Positions 6,409 to 12,777 of a DNA stretch of 12,777 nt are shown here, piece after piece. Source of the stretch: CAYMEV01 sp964431655 [NCBI: uncultured bacterium] (GTDB lineage Bacteria > CAYMEV01); NCBI GenBank assembly GCA_964431655.1, contig CAYSKJ010000081.1, positions 1 through 12,777 on the forward strand, written 5' to 3'. Within the stretch, counting starts at the first letter, position 1; each line of letters begins with the position of its first letter. Below the pieces are notes generated by a model. That model made no database searches, was not told the origin of the DNA, and worked only from the letters and a program-made list of their open reading frames with translations. A program made the translations under genes and the position numbers.

Positions 6409-7690
6409 GTCCCCCGTACCAGTAAGGGTCTTTAAACATGGGGTCGAGGGATATATTTCCTGACTGAAGCTGCCCGCTGTTTATCTGTTCTCTGGTATAT
6501 GACTGCCCGTTAGCATAGACCTGCTCATCCTGGTTGTGTATATGAAACAGGCTGTTCTGGATTACGGCGCTGGTTTTGTCGCCGAAATAAGCAACGCTCC
6601 TGCCGTTTGCAATGATGGAATTTCTCATTGTAACGTTGAAGTTGGTAATACCTTCCTCATCCGTATCAATCCAGATAATATAATGTCTGTCCCGGTTGGG
6701 ATTATCCTCAACCGTAACATTTTCTATGTAGAAAGAGCTGTTATTGTCCAGATATTCTCCGACTACAATACTGCAGGCCCATGGCCAGCGCAGGGGGTCA
6801 TCATACCCAGTGCCGTAAATAAGACAGTTTTCAATCCTGCTTTCACCAGACCAGAGCTTTATGCCGTCGCAGTTATTGTTTCTTACTATACAGTTATAGA
6901 TAGAGGTATTCTTTGCCTTGGAATCAAGCCCGTCACCCAGGTTCCTCTCTGCAATACAGTCTCTGATTATTATAGGACCCGGGGATTCCTCAATCCCGAA
7001 GCCATCAGGACGGTTATAGGGTGAAACATCGGTTCCCTGGTAGTATTGCCCCTGGTAATAATGTCCCCCATAACTTAAAGAGCAATTCTCAATCAGAACA
7101 TTCTGCCATCCCCCTCCCGGTCCGGCTTCAGGGCCTCCAATGGAGCCGTATCCGCAATAATTAATCTGAGAGTTTTTAAGGGTCAGATTATGTATGTCCT
7201 GCAGATTAATGCCGAACTCGTCTATACTGTGGATATAAACCCCCTTAATAATAATATTGTTCATAAGTCCGGTGCCTGCAATGCCGTCCCTGAGACCGGG
7301 ATTGCCGGTACTTATGACACTTGTTATTTCCAGGTTATATATCTTAATATTGCTGGTTTCGCTAATATCAATAGCACTTGACAGGTTGTCGGTTCCTTTG
7401 ATTACAGGCCTGTTACCAGGTTGCCCCTCTATTATGGTGGGCTGGGATGGCGTTCCGGAGGGTGGTGTTATCATATCATCCCAGTACTGGGAAACAATAT
7501 AGGTTCCTCCGAGTATCATTAGGGTGTCTCCCGTCTGAATATGCTTACTTCCGTATCCCGGTGAAGCCCAGGGAGCTTCAAAAGTGCCCGGATTTGAATT
7601 ATTCCCCTGGGGGGATACATAATATGTAGCGGACCTGAAAATCACCGGAAGCATTAAAACAAGCATTAGAAAAAACAATATTGCTTTCAT
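6317..7690 (-). CDS. Secreted right-handed parallel beta-helix protein, prematurely ended by a frameshift
   Basis: A signal peptide (residues 1-21, hydrophobic core 3-18) is followed by TYYVSPQGNNSNPGT, the usual opening of bacterial DUF1565-type beta-helix proteins. Regular coils with N-x-x-I/L-x-N-C ladders run to about residue 385 (IENCSL, IRDCI, IYNCIVRNN, IENCLIYG, MRNSIIANG, IQNSLF). Features such as GDGLDSKAKN (252-261) and CDGIKLW (274-280) resemble secreted polysaccharide-lyase-like helices. The domain ends with the hallmark SLDPMFKDP...YTLEYQSPAIDAG (414-443). After Gly447-Leu448 the reading leaves the expected frame and stops at TGA 6317-6319; the expected continuation lies in the +1 frame. 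The start has GGAG 8 nt upstream and a promoter at 7726-7754. The likely role is carbohydrate binding or cleavage at the cell surface. No catalytic residues were assigned. Confidence 0.85.
   Translation of the reverse strand: MKAILFFLMLVLMLPVIFRSATYYVSPQGNNSNPGTFEAPWASPGYGSKHIQTGDTLMILGGTYIVSQYWDDMITPPSGTPSQPTIIEGQPGNRPVIKGTDNLSSAIDISETSNIKIYNLEITSVISTGNPGLRDGIAGTGLMNNIIIKGVYIHSIDEFGINLQDIHNLTLKNSQINYCGYGSIGGPEAGPGGGWQNVLIENCSLSYGGHYYQGQYYQGTDVSPYNRPDGFGIEESPGPIIIRDCIAERNLGDGLDSKAKNTSIYNCIVRNNNCDGIKLWSGESRIENCLIYGTGYDDPLRWPWACSIVVGEYLDNNSSFYIENVTVEDNPNRDRHYIIWIDTDEEGITNFNVTMRNSIIANGRSVAYFGDKTSAVIQNSLFHIHNQDEQVYANGQSYTREQINSGQLQSGNISLDPMFKDPYWYGGHGNYTLEYQSPAIDAGMDNGLKLHTQALWN
6344..6346 (-). 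other. Frameshift point joining the beta-helix and propeller ORFs
   Basis: The minus strand reads GGC CTT AAA CTA in the upstream frame. Dropping one A of the AAA run gives GGC CTT AAC TAC, which continues as G-L-N-Y-T-P-R-P-Y-G with the conserved beta-helix terminus intact. A single extra base here explains both ORFs. The two ORFs overlap by 92 bp. Confidence 0.75.
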
Positions 7691-7725
7691 CTTTGATTCT
7701 CCAAATTATTATTATCCGATTAATA

Positions 7726-7754
7726 ATTATGCCATAAAAATAGCCTGAAAGCAA
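7726..7754 (-). promoter_or_regulatory. Candidate promoter of the beta-helix gene
   Basis: On the minus strand TTGCTT (7754-7749), an exact 17-bp spacer and CATAAT (7731-7726) form a plausible sigma-70 promoter. The start site would be near 7719, giving a leader of about 29 nt containing the GGAG ribosome-binding site. Confidence 0.5.
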
Positions 7755-7785
7755 TAGAGGGATTAATATCTTATAAAAATTTTGG

Positions 7786-7825
7786 AGGTAAAGCAGAAGC
7801 ATGACATGGAAGCCCTGCTTTACCT
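7786..7825 (-). terminator. Inverted repeat downstream of hppA, candidate terminator
   Basis: AGGTAAAGCAG (7786-7796) and CTGCTTTACCT (7815-7825) are perfect 11-bp arms with an 18-nt loop. It starts 18 bp past the hppA stop. In the hppA direction it is followed by CTCCAAAATTTTT, so the U-run comes about 8 nt after the stem, which is not ideal for intrinsic termination. It separates hppA from the beta-helix transcript. Confidence 0.45.
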
Positions 7826-7843
7826 TTATATATTCTGCCTAGA

Positions 7844-9847
7844 TTAGAAAATTTTTGAAAAGAATTCCTGTATTCCAGGCCCATATTTGATGAATACAGG
7901 CGCAAAAACCAGGGATACCACAGACATCAGCTTTATCAGGATATTCATTGAAGGACCGGTAGTATCCTTGAAGGGATCGCCAACTGTATCGCCTACGACT
8001 GCTGCTGCATGGGTGGGAGTTCCTTTTCCCCCGAGGTTTCCTTCTTCTATCCATTTTTTTGAGTTATCCCAGGCTGCCCCGCCGTTTGTCATCATTATGC
8101 CGAGAAGAACACCGGAGGCTGTTGCTCCTGCGAGAAAGCCCCCAAGGGTCTCAACTCCAAGGATCAAGCCCACAAACAGGGGCGTAATTACAGCGATAAG
8201 TCCGGGAAGTATCATTTCTTTAAGGGCTCCTTTGGTGACTATATCAACACATGCTTCTGTATCAGGGGTTGCCTTGCCTTCCAGCAGGCCTTTAATTTCC
8301 CTGAACTGCCTTCTTATCTCCACTACCATCTTGTCAGCGGATCTTCCTACGGCCTTGAGTGTTATTGCCGCTATTGCAAAGGGCAGGAGTGCTCCTACCA
8401 GCAAGCCGACTACAGGCATATGCTTGGTAAGGTCAATGGCCGGAAGTTTAACCGATTGCTGAAATGCGGAAAACAGGGCAAGCGCTGTCAAAGCCGCTGA
8501 GCCTATGGCAAAGCCCTTGCCTATAGCTGCAGTGGTGTTCCCAAGGGCATCCAGCTTGTCTGTAATCTTGCGAACGGAGGGGTCAAGGTTTGCCATCTGA
8601 GAAATACCACCGGCATTATCAGCAATGGGGCCATAGGAATCTGTGGACATCACTATCCCTATTGTTGATAGCATACCGACTGCGGAAAGAGCTATGCCGT
8701 AAAGTCCGCTTAAGCTGTAGGATATAACTATAGCGAGGGCTATGGTTATTATGGGCAGAATTGTGCTCTGAAAACCAACTGCCATACCGGTTATTATTGT
8801 GGTTGCAGGTCCTGATTGACTGCTTTTTGCTATCTCTTTTATAGGCTTTCCCGAAGTATAGTATTCGCTTTCAATACCTATGAGTATTCCTGTAATAAGA
8901 CCTGTTACCACTACCCAGAACTCATTGAGCCCACCTGTCATATGTCTTGTTATAAAAAAGGAACCTATAATAAAGATTATTCCTGATACATAGGTTGTAT
9001 TCCTCAAAGCTGTCTGTGGATTGAGTTTTTTCATCACATTTATTGAAAAAATACCTATTAGCGAGGCAATAAGGCCGAGAGTTATAAGTATTACCGGAAG
9101 GGCAGAATAAGTAAGGGTAAGGGTCTTGTCCAAGGTTGATGCTATTGCAATGGTTGCTACGACTGAACCTACATAAGACTCAAAAAGGTCAGCCCCCATG
9201 CCGGCAGTATCTCCCACGCAATCACCGACATTGTCAGCTATTACGCCTGGGTTTCTCGGATCGTCCTCGGGGATTCCAGCCTCCACCTTTCCAACCAGGT
9301 CTGTGCCGACATCAGCGCTCTTGGTGTAAATACCGCCTCCTACACGGGCAAAAAGAGCGATGGATGAAGCCCCCAGTGCAAAACCGCTGATTATCTCAGG
9401 ATCTTTAGTAAATATAAAGACAAGGCCAAGGCCGATAACGCCAAGGGCCGCCACTGAAATTCCCATTACCGACCCCCCGAGGAAAGAGATGAGAAGCGCT
9501 TCAGGGGTCCCATGGTCTTTTGCGGCCTGTGTGGCTCTGCTGCTGCTTCTTGTGGCAGCCTTCATACCGAAAAATCCTGCCAGCATTGAGCATATCCCGC
9601 CCAGCAGATATGCCAGTCCTGCATAGAGGCTGATAAAGACAGACAGCACAGCAAAAACCAGTACCATGAATATAGCAATTACCCGATATTCCCGGGCAAG
9701 GAAAACCATAGCGCCCTTGTGCACCTCTGCTGCTATTTTCTTCATTGTTTCATTGCCGGCGTCCTTTTTCAATACAGCCCTGTATATGAGTCCGGCAAAA
9801 ATCATTCCCAGAAACCCTATAAAAGGAATCCATGTGAAGTTTTCCAT
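7844..9847 (-). CDS. hppA: Membrane-bound ion-translocating pyrophosphatase (K+-dependent type)
   Basis: The 667-residue polytopic membrane protein has about 16 hydrophobic segments, the usual bacterial M-PPase length. It hydrolyses cytoplasmic PPi and pumps Na+ and/or H+ outward. Signature blocks are all present: [20 protein letters not shown] (170-189), [16 protein letters not shown] (205-220), [14 protein letters not shown] (401-414) and [15 protein letters not shown] (619-633). [10 protein letters not shown] (436-445) has Ala at the position (440) where K+-independent enzymes carry Lys, so the enzyme should be K+-dependent. The gating Glu is in DLFESY (Glu223), the arrangement seen in Na+-pumping enzymes such as that of Thermotoga. 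Na+ transport is therefore favoured, but H+ or mixed pumping cannot be excluded. The start is clear: AAAGGAG lies before ATG 9847. It is probably transcribed alone, with a terminator-like hairpin on each side. Confidence 0.97.
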   Translation of the reverse strand: MENFTWIPFIGFLGMIFAGLIYRAVLKKDAGNETMKKIAAEVHKGAMVFLAREYRVIAIFMVLVFAVLSVFISLYAGLAYLLGGICSMLAGFFGMKAATRSSSRATQAAKDHGTPEALLISFLGGSVMGISVAALGVIGLGLVFIFTKDPEIISGFALGASSIALFARVGGGIYTKSADVGTDLVGKVEAGIPEDDPRNPGVIADNVGDCVGDTAGMGADLFESYVGSVVATIAIASTLDKTLTLTYSALPVILITLGLIASLIGIFSINVMKKLNPQTALRNTTYVSGIIFIIGSFFITRHMTGGLNEFWVVVTGLITGILIGIESEYYTSGKPIKEIAKSSQSGPATTIITGMAVGFQSTILPIITIALAIVISYSLSGLYGIALSAVGMLSTIGIVMSTDSYGPIADNAGGISQMANLDPSVRKITDKLDALGNTTAAIGKGFAIGSAALTALALFSAFQQSVKLPAIDLTKHMPVVGLLVGALLPFAIAAITLKAVGRSADKMVVEIRRQFREIKGLLEGKATPDTEACVDIVTKGALKEMILPGLIAVITPLFVGLILGVETLGGFLAGATASGVLLGIMMTNGGAAWDNSKKWIEEGNLGGKGTPTHAAAVVGDTVGDPFKDTTGPSMNILIKLMSVVSLVFAPVFIKYGPGIQEFFSKIF

Positions 9848-9877
9848 AGTAATCTCCTTTATTAATGTTTATTCATA

Positions 9878-9904
9878 GTTATAGTATAAATAGCGCATGT
9901 GCAA
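9878..9904 (-). promoter_or_regulatory. Weak candidate promoter of hppA
   Basis: On the minus strand TTGCAC (9904-9899) and TATAAC (9883-9878) are separated by only 15 bp, shorter than ideal. An overlapping TATACT offers another -10. The position, 30-57 bp upstream of ATG 9847, is suitable. Confidence 0.25.
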
Positions 9905-9985
9905 GGTTACCAGCTGCAGCATAATATTCTCTTCTAAATCTGTATCTTATGAATTATTAAAAATTAGACAAGACAAAAATTTTCC

Positions 9986-10004
9986 AAAAAGCCATTGATA
10001 TGGC
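9986..10004 (-). terminator. Candidate intrinsic terminator of glmS
   Basis: In the glmS direction, GCCAT and ATGGC form a 5-bp stem with a 4-nt loop (10004-9991), followed directly by TTTTT (9990-9986). It lies 25 bp past the glmS stop codon. The stem is short, so the strength is uncertain. Confidence 0.45.
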
Positions 10005-10028
10005 ACTAAGTTGCATACCACCCGTCTA

Positions 10029-12575
10029 TTAGTCGACAGTTATGCTCTTACTGACATTTTTGGGTACATCTGGGTGAACACCGTGGTTTTCTATCCTGCT
10101 CCTGCTCAGGTACTTCATTTTAGCAACGCTCATTTTAAGGGCCAGAAGCTGGAGTACAAGGGAAGCCTGGAAAACAAAGATGTTCTTATCCCCGGTTTTG
10201 GGAACCTCAATGAATTTATGCCAGTAATTGCCGTCAGATACTGGTTTGTTAACCACTGCAGCCCTTAAATCATCATCGTTTTCCGATATAAGGACTATAT
10301 CTGCCCCCCTAATTTTGTGGGTATTAATCTGGGATATGGTTATCCTCCTGTCCCTTTCATCTGGCGGGCAGACGAATATCAGAGGATAATTGGAAAAAAA
10401 CTGCTCAATATCAGCTTTTTCAGTGTAAATGCGGTAAACCATATCATAGGTCTCCTTCATTCCTGGATTGTCAAAAAACGGGTGAAGGGCTGATTTTTCA
10501 TCAAGTTTTCTGAATTTGAGGTTTTTTGCCATGTTAAGGTAGTTGCGAACAGATTCCCCATTCCTGGTGTTATCGCTGAAAAAACCTGAATCATAAATCT
10601 GTTCAGCCATTTCCACGAGGCTGTTAAGGAGAGCTTCCATGTCATGCAGGGAGAAGATGGTGTTCTTTCCGAGGATAGTATTGGGACCGTGTTTGAACTC
10701 TGCTGAATCATAGCCTTCGGTGTGGTTAAGGACTACTTCCCTTATTTTCAGGGCGCCTTCCTTAGCCAGGCCGGTCAGGGAGGTTCCGAGTATATGCATG
10801 GAGGCCTTCATAAAAAGCTTGTAGGCAGCATCAGAAACCGGTATGTCAATATTGTTCAGAGTAAACTCCATGAAATATCTTATCTTCTTGAGGTTGTCCA
10901 GTACCTCGCACTCATCAAGCCTGGTAAGGGCAGCAATTATATAAAAGAGAGCTATCTGGCTTATGAAGCTTTTTGTTGCAGCAACTGCTATTTCCGAGCC
11001 GCACATGATAGGGAGATAAAAATCGCTCTTTTCCTGGGGAAGGGTTGAGTTTTCATTATTAACCAGTGTGACAAGGGTTATTCGGGGGTTTATCTTTTTG
11101 ACTTCGCAGAAGATATCCACCAGGTCTTTTGTTTCACCGCTCTGGCTGACTCCAATGACAATATCGCTTTCTTTCAGGGAGTTGATGAAGGCTGAGCGGA
11201 AAAACCCGGGATTAGCAGTAATTATAGATATATCGGAAAGATTATTAAAGAAATAACTGCCTGTCAGGGCTGCATGGTATGAAGTACCGCTGGCTACTAC
11301 GTATATCCTGCCCCCTTTTTCCCTGGATTTTCCCATGAACTGGGTAAGCATATCCCTGTATTTTATTATTGTCCTCTTTTTCTTCCAAATAAGCATTGTA
11401 TCAATCATCCAAAGCTGGGGGAAATAACTGTCATCAATGCTTAGCAGTTCTTCAAGAAGAGTAGTTTCTTCTGACCGGAACACAAAATGCATCGGGTCGG
11501 CCATATATTGCTTTATCCTGGAGAATATCCCGGAGAATGCAGGATCATTCCTGATTCTGTCAAACTCCTTGGTGAGTTTCTTCCTGTCATAAACATCATA
11601 AAAAGCCAGAAGGGAATAAAGGATGCTTCTGGCTTCATCCTTACAGCTTTCCAGTATGCTGTATATGGGTTTTTCGTTTTCATCATTGAAATAGTAAAGC
11701 ATAAGGTTGTCAATATTCCTGGGAGCTGAGTAAATTTCCTGCTCCATGAAAAAATGATACTTGGGCTGAAGCTGTATATCGGCAATATTAAGCCTGCTCC
11801 TGGTTGGCTTTGAAATCCACTCATTGTCGCTGAAAAGGGAAAACTGCCGATAATTCTCATCATCGAAATATATGCCCTCGCCTTCATTCATTGGTATCAA
11901 AAAACGGGTTTTTGAAAGGACGGAGGTCAAGTCGCTGGAAGCAACTATAAAATTCCCGGAACTGTCTGTTCCCTTGCCTGCATAAAGGGAGGAACCCGCC
12001 TTAACGGCAAATATCCCGGGAATATCAGGGACAGTTATACAGGCTGCATAACTGCCCTGTATCATTCTCTGGGATTTTCTGATGGCTTTGATTATAAGCT
12101 TAATTGTATCCTCCGTGCCTGCAGGATTTTCGATTAAAGCAAGGGAGTTGTAGAAGTGTTCAATCAGGTGCACTACCATTTCGCCGTCATTATCAGAAAG
12201 AACATTGTGACCGTTTTCAGTGAGAAAATCCTTCAGCTTGGCAGTATTGCTCACATTTCCATTATGAGCGCCTACCATATGCATAAAGCATTTTACTTCG
12301 TGGGGCTGGGCGTTTATATCCGTAACTGCACCATAGGTTGCCCATCTAACCTGCCCTATGAATTTGCTTCCCGACATACTTGCCATTTCCAGCTCTTCTA
12401 TCACCCGGGAAGGTGCTCCTACCTTCTTTCTAAGCACTATGCTTCCGTCAGTTTTTAGGAAGGCTCCCCCGGTAGAGTCATATCCGCGGTATTCCAGCTT
12501 TTTCAGAAGAGATGAAGCTTCAACGCCCAGTCTTTTGGTATTGTTCCGGTAAACAATAGATACTACACCGCACAT
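10029..12575 (-). CDS. glmS: Glutamine--fructose-6-phosphate aminotransferase (isomerizing), enlarged form
   Basis: GlmS makes glucosamine-6-phosphate from fructose-6-phosphate and glutamine, the first step to UDP-GlcNAc. The N-terminal glutaminase domain has Cys2 (MCGVV), RGYDSTG (30-36), RWATYG (77-82), HNGNVSN (104-110) and SDNDGE (127-132). The two SIS domains show SGTSYHAA (429-436), VSQSGET (476-482), EIAVAATKSF (528-537), AKEGALKIRE (604-613), EFKHGP (626-631, catalytic His629) and the C-terminal NVSKSITVD (Lys843). At 848 residues it is about 240 longer than typical bacterial GlmS. The extra length lies between the EIYSAP motif (280-285) and the first SIS domain (about 100 extra residues), and after HGPNTIL (about 85 extra, 645-725). 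Two conserved glutaminase histidines differ: RWATH is RWATY (Tyr81) and NAHPH is NAQPH (Gln90). The catalytic residues remain, so activity is likely. GGGAG lies close to ATG 12575. No second copy is visible. Confidence 0.93.
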   Translation of the reverse strand: MCGVVSIVYRNNTKRLGVEASSLLKKLEYRGYDSTGGAFLKTDGSIVLRKKVGAPSRVIEELEMASMSGSKFIGQVRWATYGAVTDINAQPHEVKCFMHMVGAHNGNVSNTAKLKDFLTENGHNVLSDNDGEMVVHLIEHFYNSLALIENPAGTEDTIKLIIKAIRKSQRMIQGSYAACITVPDIPGIFAVKAGSSLYAGKGTDSSGNFIVASSDLTSVLSKTRFLIPMNEGEGIYFDDENYRQFSLFSDNEWISKPTRSRLNIADIQLQPKYHFFMEQEIYSAPRNIDNLMLYYFNDENEKPIYSILESCKDEARSILYSLLAFYDVYDRKKLTKEFDRIRNDPAFSGIFSRIKQYMADPMHFVFRSEETTLLEELLSIDDSYFPQLWMIDTMLIWKKKRTIIKYRDMLTQFMGKSREKGGRIYVVASGTSYHAALTGSYFFNNLSDISIITANPGFFRSAFINSLKESDIVIGVSQSGETKDLVDIFCEVKKINPRITLVTLVNNENSTLPQEKSDFYLPIMCGSEIAVAATKSFISQIALFYIIAALTRLDECEVLDNLKKIRYFMEFTLNNIDIPVSDAAYKLFMKASMHILGTSLTGLAKEGALKIREVVLNHTEGYDSAEFKHGPNTILGKNTIFSLHDMEALLNSLVEMAEQIYDSGFFSDNTRNGESVRNYLNMAKNLKFRKLDEKSALHPFFDNPGMKETYDMVYRIYTEKADIEQFFSNYPLIFVCPPDERDRRITISQINTHKIRGADIVLISENDDDLRAAVVNKPVSDGNYWHKFIEVPKTGDKNIFVFQASLVLQLLALKMSVAKMKYLSRSRIENHGVHPDVPKNVSKSITVD

Positions 12576-12610
12576 TATAATCTCCCAGATTATATTTTAT
12601 CCTTAATCTG
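12576..12610 (-). promoter_or_regulatory. Alternative hairpins covering the glmS ribosome-binding site
   Basis: Hairpin A is an 8-bp perfect stem, TATAATCT (12576-12583) with AGATTATA (12587-12594). Its 3-nt loop carries the GGG of the Shine-Dalgarno, and the stem abuts the AUG. Hairpin B pairs CAGATTA (12586-12592) with TAATCTG (12604-12610) over 7 bp. Both use 12587-12592, so they exclude each other: A would mask the ribosome-binding site and B would free it. No glmS ribozyme or known riboswitch core was recognised. The DNA is A+T-rich, so chance remains possible. Confidence 0.4.
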
Positions 12611-12629
12611 AAACACAGCAATTAAGCCT

Positions 12630-12685
12630 GCAGATCTGATGCCCCGAAAAAGTAAGGCATCTGCGTAAAAGAATCAGCAGATTCT
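12630..12685 (-). promoter_or_regulatory. Further competing inverted repeats in the glmS leader
   Basis: Several short complementary segments overlap. AGAATC (12670-12675) pairs with GATTCT (12680-12685). GCAGAT (12630-12635) pairs with ATCTGC (12659-12664). GATGCC (12638-12643) pairs with GGCATC (12656-12661). GCAGAT (12678-12683) can also pair with ATCTGC (12659-12664). The first hairpin is followed by UUUU in the glmS direction. The set looks like a foldable leader with alternative states. Functional importance is inferred only. Confidence 0.3.
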
Positions 12686-12699
12686 ATTTCTTAAATTTA

Positions 12700-12730
12700 A
12701 ATAAATCAAGAAAAACACTGAATGTGTCAA
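12700..12730 (-). promoter_or_regulatory. Perfect outward -35 box upstream of glmS
   Basis: The minus strand carries TTGACA (12730-12725), aimed at glmS and next to the repeats at the right edge. The best -10 is weak: TTTATT (12705-12700) at 19 bp, or GATTTA (12707-12702) at 17 bp. If the right-hand repeats are an insertion-sequence end, this could be an outward -35 that adds to glmS expression. Confidence 0.3.
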
Positions 12731-12737
12731 AACAAAA

Positions 12738-12774
12738 TAGAAATGTCCCTTTTTTACCAAATTAGAAATGTCCC
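12738..12774. repeat. Two direct repeats, probable mobile-element end
   Basis: TAGAAATGTCCC occurs at 12738-12749 and again at 12763-12774, with starts 25 bp apart. Each copy is preceded by an A-rich run (ACAAAA, CCAAAT) and followed by C or T. Repeated binding sites at a fixed pitch are typical of transposase-bound ends such as those of IS21-family elements, and I recall similar AGAAATGTCCC motifs at integrase-type IS ends. No transposase lies in the window, so the element, if real, continues past 12777. Two copies do not make a CRISPR. Confidence 0.5.
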
Positions 12775-12777
12775 CTT

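Noticed and set aside
6536-7024. 162-codon plus-strand open frame opposite the beta-helix gene
   Set aside because: It is antisense to a clearly patterned beta-helix domain and has no start signals of its own.
7599-7802. 67-codon minus-strand frame overlapping the start of the beta-helix gene
   Set aside because: It overlaps the signal-peptide codons in another frame and runs through the promoter. Its hydrophobic character comes from A+T-rich DNA.
7887-8462. 191-codon plus-strand open frame opposite hppA
   Set aside because: It is a mirror of the highly conserved pyrophosphatase coding sequence. The Pro/Ser/Thr-rich translation is what an antisense reading of such a gene gives.
12576-12720. 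glmS ribozyme in the glmS leader
   Set aside because: The conserved ribozyme core and the cleavage-site context were not found; the leader is also short and A+T-rich.
12738-12774. Possible CRISPR array start
   Set aside because: There are only two 12-bp units with a 13-bp gap, too short for CRISPR repeats and spacers, and no cas genes are visible. A transposon end fits better.

Overview
The window reads as ordinary chromosomal DNA from an anaerobic bacterium of moderate G+C. ATA, AGA/AGG and TTA codons are common, Shine-Dalgarno sites are strong (GGAG-type), and starts are ATG or TTG. A K+-dependent-type membrane pyrophosphatase and a KamA-type radical SAM enzyme fit an anaerobic, energy-limited lifestyle. 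Several proteins are exported or membrane-anchored. The phylum cannot be fixed from this sequence. A candidate-phylum or spirochaete/clostridia-like lineage is possible, but this is a guess.

Layout: (1) 1-1548, minus: 5' part of a KamA-family radical SAM gene that runs off the left edge. (2) 1799-2392, plus: a small protein resembling a GHKL/anti-sigma-type ATP-binding family, with a TTG start. (3) 2425-3813, minus: an unrecognised secreted 462-residue protein. (4) 3996-5333, plus: a membrane-anchored sulfatase-fold protein with Thr where sulfatases carry the formylglycine Cys/Ser. (5) 5365-7690, minus: a signal peptide plus right-handed beta-helix ORF, then an FG-GAP-like beta-propeller ORF. 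The two look like one gene split by a one-base frameshift near 6344-6346. (6) 7844-9847, minus: hppA, a membrane ion-pumping pyrophosphatase. (7) 10029-12575, minus: an 848-residue glmS with two large insertions and an unusual leader. (8) 12723-12777: two 12-bp direct repeats 25 bp apart, probably the outer end of a mobile element that continues to the right.

Gene organisation is loose. Most genes sit alone or in divergent or convergent pairs, each with its own leader. The two convergent junctions are 2393-2424 and 5334-5364, and the second is spanned by a strong palindrome. No defence system, CRISPR array, biosynthetic cluster or tRNA/rRNA was found. hppA and glmS are housekeeping genes (PPi-driven ion pumping, amino-sugar synthesis). 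The sulfatase-like, beta-helix/propeller and unrecognised secreted proteins probably act at the cell surface, but the sequence does not show that they work together.

The observations most worth following are the +1 frameshift at a CTT-AAA-C site exactly at the beta-helix/propeller junction, the enlarged GlmS, the mutually exclusive hairpins over the glmS ribosome-binding site, and the repeat array at the right edge with a perfect outward TTGACA.
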